In this document: piece by piece, positions 5,986-10,373 of the stretch | Numbering within the stretch: the stretch's first letter is position 1 | Layout of the letters: each line of letters starts with the position of its first letter | DNA from: Campylobacterales bacterium | GTDB taxonomy: Bacteria; Campylobacterota; Campylobacteria; Campylobacterales; QNZT01 | Length of the DNA: 10,373 bases | Direction of reading: 5' to 3' | NCBI GenBank assembly: GCA_015489185.1 | Contig: WGAE01000135.1 | Span: forward strand, 1-10,373 | Notes under the pieces: model-generated | The model's database searches: none | Seen by the model: the letters and a program-made list of their open reading frames with translations, nothing else | Told to the model about the DNA's origin: nothing | Translations under genes and position numbers: made by a program

Positions 5986-7947
5986 GTGGACCTTAAATCG
6001 TTTCTGACACTTTTACAGCGGGGGATTTCCCGTAAAGATGTACCGCGCAAGCATATCGAACTGTTCGAATCGCTGGTGTTACGCAAAGCGGTAAAGTGTA
6101 AAAAGGAGTTTTGCAAACTTGACGGCAAATATCGTATCGGTACGGTGGATATTTCGCGTAACGGAACAGGGTATTTGTCAGTGCTCGGCGGCGGGATGCA
6201 AAAAGATCTGCTGATTGATCCGGACGATCTGGGCGGTGCGGGGAAAGGCGATATCGTACTGGCGAAGCGGATTTTCGGCAAAGCGGGCAGAGCCAAAGCA
6301 CGTGTGGTCGAGATTTTGAAAAGAGCTTTCGATATTACCGTCGCCTATACGAAAGCGGAGGCGGGAAGTATTCAACTCTGCAATCTCAAAACCGATCTGC
6401 CCGTTACGGCGGCGATCTCCCAAAAAGCGCTTCATGAACTGGGTGCGGGTGCGGTGCTGAAGATCGACAGCCACAGCGGAATGGTCAGGGAAGTACTTGG
6501 AAATATTTCAGACCCGAAAGTGGACGAAAAGATTTCACTGGCGCTTTATGATAAAAAAGAGGCGTTTGATGAAGCGTGTGAGCGGGAGGCACGAAGTTTT
6601 GGAGATCATGTCGACAAAAATCTCTATCCTGAACGCGAAGATCTGACGCATCTGGCATTTTGTACGATCGACCCGCCCGACGCGAAAGATTTTGACGATG
6701 CAATCTATTTCGATGTCGAAAAACGGATTCTCTATGTTGCCATTGCCGATGTCAGTCACTATGTCAGCGCCCACAGTGCCCTTGACAAAGAGGCGGCGTC
6801 GCGCGGATTTACGATCTACTTCCCGCATAAGTCGATACCGATGCTGCCCCGGAGTCTGAGTGAAAATATCTGCTCGCTCAAGCCGAACGAAGATCGTCTG
6901 GCGATGGTCTGGAAAATCGCGTTCGCGCCTGATAGCACGGAGGTGGTTTCCGAGACACTGATCGAAGCGGTGATTCACTCAAGAAGACGCTACACCTATG
7001 ATACGATCGACGCTTTTCTGGCGGGGGATTTTAGAGAAAAAACGGCTATCGATGATGAGATTCTCGCTTTTTTACTGCCGTTACATACACTGCTTGGCAA
7101 GATTCGCAAAAAACGGCTCGAAACAGGTTGCGCCTTTCGCAATACCGAAATAAGAATGCAGCTCGATGAGAATCAGAACCTGATCGGTTTGCGTGTTGAG
7201 ACGGAGACGCCTTCGCACGCTTTGATCGAAGATGCGATGCTGCTTGCCAACAAAGCGGCGGCGAAAGCGCTGGATAAAGGGATTTTCCGTACCCATGAAC
7301 CGCCCTCCGTCGAAAAAATGGAAGCGTTGCTCGACGATCTGGCAGTGCTTGGGATCTATACCGACGAAAAGAGTGAGGATCTTTACCGTCTGATCCGTGT
7401 TTTGCAGCGACATGCCGACGAGAAGGGGATTCGTGAAGAGGTCGACAGACTGATTATCCGTGCGCAGCAACAGGCGATCTATGACCATCAAAGCCGGGGA
7501 CATTTCGGTCTGGGGTTTGAACACTACACCCACTTTACCTCTCCGATCAGGCGCTACAGTGATCTGGTCGTGCATCGGTTGCTTAGGGCGATTTTGCAAA
7601 ACGATGAAAAGATGCAGCGCTATATTTTGCGGAATATCGACGTAACCGCGGCGCGTATCAGCGAACTGGAGCGTGAGGCGGCGAAAGTGGAGTGGGATTT
7701 TATGGATCGTAAATATGCCCGCTATGCCGATGCACACAAAAACAGAGAGTGGAAGGCGCGAGTTGTCGATGACGAGAGTACTCCGATTGCCCGTTTTGAC
7801 GAAGGTTTGCTTACCGGGGCACGACTCTTTTTGCTCGATCATGAAGTCGCACTTTTCAGCGATGTTCTGGTCGAAATTACCGATGTCCATATTCCGCAGG
7901 CGAAGATCATAGGACGTATTACGCAGCGGCTGGAGCGCCATGTATAA
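5986..7947 (+). CDS. rnr: Ribonuclease R (RNB family 3'-5' exoribonuclease)
   Basis: Processive hydrolytic exonuclease that degrades structured RNA from the 3' end in the cytoplasm, with roles in mRNA decay and rRNA quality control. It has 653 residues, short compared with about 813 in Escherichia coli and close to the epsilonproteobacterial form. Residues about 45-165 are OB-like cold-shock domains. The RNB domain has the metal-binding cluster IDPPDAKDFDDAI at 228-240, where Asp229, Asp235, Asp237 and Asp238 are the expected catalytic ligands. HFTSPIRRYSDLVVHR at 516-531 is the family signature. The C-terminal S1 region, from about 585, is short and divergent, and the lysine-rich tail is absent. 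The start is GTG at 5986 with a modest AGGG upstream, nine bases after the lipoprotein stop. It overlaps holA by eight bases. Confidence 0.95.
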   Translation: MDLKSFLTLLQRGISRKDVPRKHIELFESLVLRKAVKCKKEFCKLDGKYRIGTVDISRNGTGYLSVLGGGMQKDLLIDPDDLGGAGKGDIVLAKRIFGKAGRAKARVVEILKRAFDITVAYTKAEAGSIQLCNLKTDLPVTAAISQKALHELGAGAVLKIDSHSGMVREVLGNISDPKVDEKISLALYDKKEAFDEACEREARSFGDHVDKNLYPEREDLTHLAFCTIDPPDAKDFDDAIYFDVEKRILYVAIADVSHYVSAHSALDKEAASRGFTIYFPHKSIPMLPRSLSENICSLKPNEDRLAMVWKIAFAPDSTEVVSETLIEAVIHSRRRYTYDTIDAFLAGDFREKTAIDDEILAFLLPLHTLLGKIRKKRLETGCAFRNTEIRMQLDENQNLIGLRVETETPSHALIEDAMLLANKAAAKALDKGIFRTHEPPSVEKMEALLDDLAVLGIYTDEKSEDLYRLIRVLQRHADEKGIREEVDRLIIRAQQQAIYDHQSRGHFGLGFEHYTHFTSPIRRYSDLVVHRLLRAILQNDEKMQRYILRNIDVTAARISELEREAAKVEWDFMDRKYARYADAHKNREWKARVVDDESTPIARFDEGLLTGARLFLLDHEVALFSDVLVEITDVHIPQAKIIGRITQRLERHV

Positions 7948-8920
7948 ACGGGATCTGGACGCACTGCTTGCCAAAAAAGAACTCCCCCGTGCGTTTTTGC
8001 TCTACGGCGAACCATTTTTTACCGACTACTACGCCCGTCAGATATTGTCGTTCTGGGGTCCGAAAGAGGGGGTGTTATCGTTTTATTACGACGAATATCA
8101 CTTCGAGAGTGCGAAGAGTCATATCGCGCAGCCTTCGCTTTTTGGAGATGTCAATATCCTTTACCTGCGTACCGATCGGAAAATTCCCAAAAAAGAGCTT
8201 GATGCGCTGGTCGCGCTGACGCGAAAAAACCTTGATAGCTATTTTCTGTTGCATTTTGGCGGGGAAGACAAAACGGCAAAAGAGATCGCAAAATCTTTTT
8301 CGAAAAAAACAGGCGGTGATTTTGCCCGTTTTTTCAAACCCCGTATCGGGGAAGCGGTCGCCTTTTTATCCGAAGAGGCGAAACGTCTGGGGATGACGAT
8401 CGAAAATTACGCCCTGCAGCATCTCTATCTGCTCCAAAACGAAGACCTCCCCCTTTGTGTCAGTGAACTGGAGAAGCTGGCGTTGCTTGGCAAACCGGTG
8501 ACGATTTCGGATATCGATACCCATGTCTACGGAATGGGGAAGATCGCTATGGACGATTTGATCGTACGGCTCTTGCGCAAGGAGGATGTCCGCGCCGATC
8601 TGGAGCGTCTGCTTCAGATGACAGCCAACGAAGAGATTCGCATACTCAACGCGGTGACGACCTATATTTCCAGATTGTTGCAGTTTCATATCTATATTAA
8701 AGTGCACGGACGATACGATGTCGGTGAGATTGTCGGTTATCCGCTCCCGCCGCAGATGGTCAAGGAGCTTGCCGCGATGAGTATCAAATTTAAGTTGCCG
8801 GTCTATCGTCAACTGCTAGCCCATCTGCTTACCTGTGAACACGCACTCAAATTTTCCCAAAATATCGATAAAAGCAGTTATTTGCTTTCATGTTTAATAA
8901 AACTTCAAACTTTTTTATAG
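7940..8920 (+). CDS. holA: DNA polymerase III, delta subunit
   Basis: Clamp-loader subunit that opens the beta sliding clamp so it can be placed on primed DNA. It has 326 residues, near the family norm of about 340. The N-terminus has AFLLYGEPFFTDYYARQIL at 18-36, where other delta proteins have the conserved GxxxxL/F-type block, then SLFGDVNILYLR at 66-77. A helical middle contains DLPLCVSELEKLALL at 169-183, matching the usual NELEKL motif, and a C-terminal helical collar domain follows. No Walker A motif is visible, as expected because delta does not bind ATP. The ATG at 7940 lies inside the end of rnr, four bases after GGAG, so it is probably translationally coupled to rnr. Sequence conservation of delta is low, so identification also rests on the rnr-holA-rpsF order. 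Confidence 0.88.
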   Translation: MYKRDLDALLAKKELPRAFLLYGEPFFTDYYARQILSFWGPKEGVLSFYYDEYHFESAKSHIAQPSLFGDVNILYLRTDRKIPKKELDALVALTRKNLDSYFLLHFGGEDKTAKEIAKSFSKKTGGDFARFFKPRIGEAVAFLSEEAKRLGMTIENYALQHLYLLQNEDLPLCVSELEKLALLGKPVTISDIDTHVYGMGKIAMDDLIVRLLRKEDVRADLERLLQMTANEEIRILNAVTTYISRLLQFHIYIKVHGRYDVGEIVGYPLPPQMVKELAAMSIKFKLPVYRQLLAHLLTCEHALKFSQNIDKSSYLLSCLIKLQTFL

Positions 8921-8926
8921 TAAAAT
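8916..8926 (+). promoter_or_regulatory. Predicted -10 region of the rpsF-ssb-rpsR operon
   Basis: TATAGT at 8916-8921 and TAAAAT at 8921-8926 each match 5 of 6 consensus -10 positions and overlap the holA stop. T-rich sequence lies upstream but there is no clear -35. Either would give a leader of about 70-80 bases before rpsF. Confidence 0.45.
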
Positions 8927-8934
8927 CGCCGTCA

Positions 8935-9000
8935 CCTCAAACCAGAGGAAAGAACCTTGCTCTTGCGCGCAACGCAAAAGAGCTTGAAAACCACAAGGAG
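8935..9000 (+). promoter_or_regulatory. Structured leader of rpsF, candidate bS6:bS18 autoregulatory element
   Basis: The leader can form a small hairpin, CCTC with GAGG (8935-8948). A stronger one at 8959-8983 pairs GCTCTTGCG with CGCAA and GAGC around a CGCAA loop and a two-base bulge. CCTT at 8955-8958 can also pair with AAGG at 8995-8998, which is the core of the rpsF ribosome-binding site AAGGAG. bS6 mRNA leaders in many bacteria are bound by the bS6:bS18 complex to limit translation. I could not align this leader to the known consensus, so the role is inferred from position and foldability. Confidence 0.4.
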
Positions 9001-9005
9001 AAGCG

Positions 9006-9446
9006 ATGAGATATTATGAATTGCTGTTTGTGTTGAAACCGACACTGACAGAGGAAGAGAATCAGGAAAGATTCGAGTTTATCAAAGGTGTTTTGGAAAA
9101 GAACGATTGTGATATCGTAAGCGTCCAGGATATGGGTGTACGTAAACTGGCGTACGAGATCGAAAAGTTCGAAAGAGGACACTACTACGTTATCTACTAC
9201 AAAGCGAACCCTTCCGTCATTGATGAGATTTTGCGTAACCTGCGTTTTACGGAAGAGGTGATTCGTTTCCTCAACGTCAAATATACGACGAAAAAAGAGA
9301 TTGCGAACTGGGAAAAACTGGCAAAAGGTACGTTCAATAAAAAAGAGGAAGTGGCTGAAACACAAAAGCCTGCCGAAGAGAGCGCTCCGGCTGAAGAGAA
9401 AACAGAGAGCAAAGAGGAAGAAACCGAAGCAAAAAGTGCCGAATAA
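9006..9446 (+). CDS. rpsF: 30S ribosomal protein bS6
   Basis: Component of the platform of the 30S subunit that pairs with bS18. It has 146 residues. The ferredoxin-like fold covers about residues 1-97, beginning MRYYELLFVLKP and including GVRKLAYEIEKFERGHYYVIYY at 44-65 and the VIRFLNVKY strand. Residues about 112-146 form a low-complexity tail rich in Glu, Ala and Lys, longer than the ending of most bS6 proteins; C-terminal glutamate tails are known in the family and in E. coli are extended by RimK. A strong AAGGAG lies five bases before the ATG. First gene of the rpsF-ssb-rpsR operon, with 17 bases to ssb. Confidence 0.97.
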   Translation: MRYYELLFVLKPTLTEEENQERFEFIKGVLEKNDCDIVSVQDMGVRKLAYEIEKFERGHYYVIYYKANPSVIDEILRNLRFTEEVIRFLNVKYTTKKEIANWEKLAKGTFNKKEEVAETQKPAEESAPAEEKTESKEEETEAKSAE

Positions 9447-9463
9447 GGTACAAAGGATAAGTC

Positions 9464-9985
9464 ATGTTCAATAAAGTGATACTGGTCGGAAATCTCACAA
9501 GAGATCTGGAGCTTCGCTATACTCCCGGCGGGACTGCGGTTGCAGGTACGGGAATTGCGACCAGCAGAAGATTCAAAGGTGCCGACGGGCAACAGAAAGA
9601 GGAAGTCTGCTTTGTAGACCTGACCTTTTTCGGAAGAACGGCGGAGATTGCGAACCAGTATCTGCGAAAAGGATCGAAGGTGCTTGTCGAAGGGCGTTTG
9701 AAGTATGATACCTGGGAAGATCAGAACGGTATGAAACGCAGCAAGCATTCGATCACGGTTGAAAATATGACAATGCTCGATTCGAAAGGTACGTCACCGG
9801 GTGCACAGGGTGGATACGGACAGCCCCAGCAGGCTTCCGGCGGATACGATCAGGGCGGATACGGCGCACCGCAAGGCGGTTACGGTCAGCCCGCACAGAC
9901 ACCGCCTTCGTCCGCACCGCAGCAAAAAGCACCGACGGAAAATATTCCGGAAATCGACATCGATGATGATGAGATTCCGTTTTAG
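9464..9985 (+). CDS. ssb: Single-stranded DNA-binding protein
   Basis: Binds and protects single-stranded DNA in replication, repair and recombination and recruits partner proteins through its tail. It has 173 residues. The OB fold spans 1-105, starting MFNKVILVGNLTRDLELRYTPGG and including VCFVDLTFFGRTAE and VLVEGRLKYDTWED. Residues 106-160 are a flexible Gly-, Gln- and Tyr-rich linker with near-repeats of QGGYGQP / GGYDQGGYGAP. The acidic tip DIDDDEIPF at 165-173 is the conserved partner-binding end. AAAGGA lies seven bases before the ATG. Its place between rpsF and rpsR is the standard bacterial arrangement. Confidence 0.98.
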   Translation: MFNKVILVGNLTRDLELRYTPGGTAVAGTGIATSRRFKGADGQQKEEVCFVDLTFFGRTAEIANQYLRKGSKVLVEGRLKYDTWEDQNGMKRSKHSITVENMTMLDSKGTSPGAQGGYGQPQQASGGYDQGGYGAPQGGYGQPAQTPPSSAPQQKAPTENIPEIDIDDDEIPF

Positions 9986-10021
9986 TAATATTTAGATCAA
10001 GAAAACAAGAAGGAAATAAAG

Positions 10022-10285
10022 ATGGCAGAAAGAAGGAAATATTCCAAAAAATATTGCAGATATTGTGAAGCGAAGGTAGAGTTTATCGATTATAAACAAC
10101 CATCCAGTTATAAATTTTCTCTCTCAGAGAGATATAAAATTATGCCAAGACGTTTGACCGGTAACTGTAAAAAGCATCAGGAGATGGTCGAACAGGCGAT
10201 CAAAAGAGCAAGACACGCGGCGATCGTACCGTATGTGGCAAGCAGAAAAAAAGTGATCGAAAATCCTTTTGCGGATTTGAAATAA
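10022..10285 (+). CDS. rpsR: 30S ribosomal protein bS18, zinc-ligand (C+) type
   Basis: Small basic ribosomal protein of 87 residues that binds bS6 and 16S rRNA on the 30S platform. The core IDYKQPSSYKFSLSERYKIMPRRLTG at 22-47 is the conserved rRNA-binding block, followed by a basic helix RARHAAIVPYV. C12-x2-C15 near the N-terminus and C49-x2-H52 form a plausible four-ligand zinc site, the feature that marks C+ forms of bS18. The ribosome-binding site AAGGAA lies seven bases ahead of the ATG. Last gene of the operon. Confidence 0.97.
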   Translation: MAERRKYSKKYCRYCEAKVEFIDYKQPSSYKFSLSERYKIMPRRLTGNCKKHQEMVEQAIKRARHAAIVPYVASRKKVIENPFADLK

Positions 10286-10303
10286 CGCTTTTAGCGCTTT
10301 CAA

Positions 10304-10322
10304 CGCCCGCTTTTTGCGGGCG
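10304..10322 (+). terminator. Hairpin after rpsR, probable transcription terminator
   Basis: CGCCCGC and GCGGGCG form a perfect seven-base GC stem around a TTTTT loop, 18 bases after the rpsR stop. A smaller CGCT-TTT-AGCG hairpin lies just upstream at 10286-10296. There is no U-run directly after the main stem on either strand (ATCTTC follows on the plus strand), so termination may be weak. The remaining 50 bases of the window are AT-rich and show nothing else I can name. Confidence 0.55.
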
Positions 10323-10373
10323 ATCTTCAAAAAAACCTCTTCAAATTATCTAATTTATTCATTTTATTTGTAG

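Noticed and set aside
7081..7974. A 297-codon minus-strand frame opposite rnr.
   Set aside because: It is the antisense of the RNB catalytic domain, whose motifs are in the plus frame. The codon bias of rnr leaves that frame free of stops.
9197..9748. A 183-codon minus-strand frame spanning rpsF and ssb.
   Set aside because: It crosses two well-conserved genes and their intergenic gap on the opposite strand, with no sign of its own translation start.

Overview
The window looks like chromosomal DNA from a free-living member of the Campylobacterota (former Epsilonproteobacteria), of the Sulfurovum / Sulfurimonas / Sulfuricurvum kind. Two gene orders support this. On the minus strand gltX - yggT - slt matches the order I know from Campylobacter jejuni. 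On the plus strand rnr - holA - rpsF - ssb - rpsR matches the order I know from Helicobacter pylori. The base composition looks higher in GC than in those pathogens. The genus is an inference and no similarity search was run.

Layout. Positions 1-4631 hold four tightly packed minus-strand genes, transcribed right to left: an exported subtilisin-like protease, glutamyl-tRNA synthetase, a YggT membrane protein and a soluble lytic transglycosylase. The transglycosylase starts with TTG at 1565 and its C-terminal end is cut off by the window edge. Positions 4632-4964 form an AT-rich divergent intergenic region with a promoter in each direction. Positions 4965-5668 hold a two-gene operon that looks like a TumE (DUF6516)-type toxin followed by a winged-helix antitoxin. 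A 9-bp-arm palindrome sits where its transcript should start. Positions 5779-10285 hold a small lipoprotein, then RNase R, the DNA polymerase III delta subunit, ribosomal protein bS6, single-stranded DNA-binding protein and ribosomal protein bS18. A hairpin follows at 10304-10322.

How it fits together. Most of the window is housekeeping: tRNA charging, peptidoglycan turnover, RNA decay, the replication clamp loader, SSB and two ribosomal proteins. bS6 and bS18 bind each other on the 30S subunit, and their mRNA leader can fold so that the bS6 ribosome-binding site is paired. The accessory element is the toxin-antitoxin pair placed between the two conserved clusters. The most interesting signal is a 12-bp word in its operator region that recurs over the predicted -10 of the next promoter, which drives the lipoprotein and probably RNase R. 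The antitoxin could therefore also control an RNA-decay gene. This is a hypothesis from sequence only.

I see no tRNA, rRNA, CRISPR array, insertion sequence or prophage gene.
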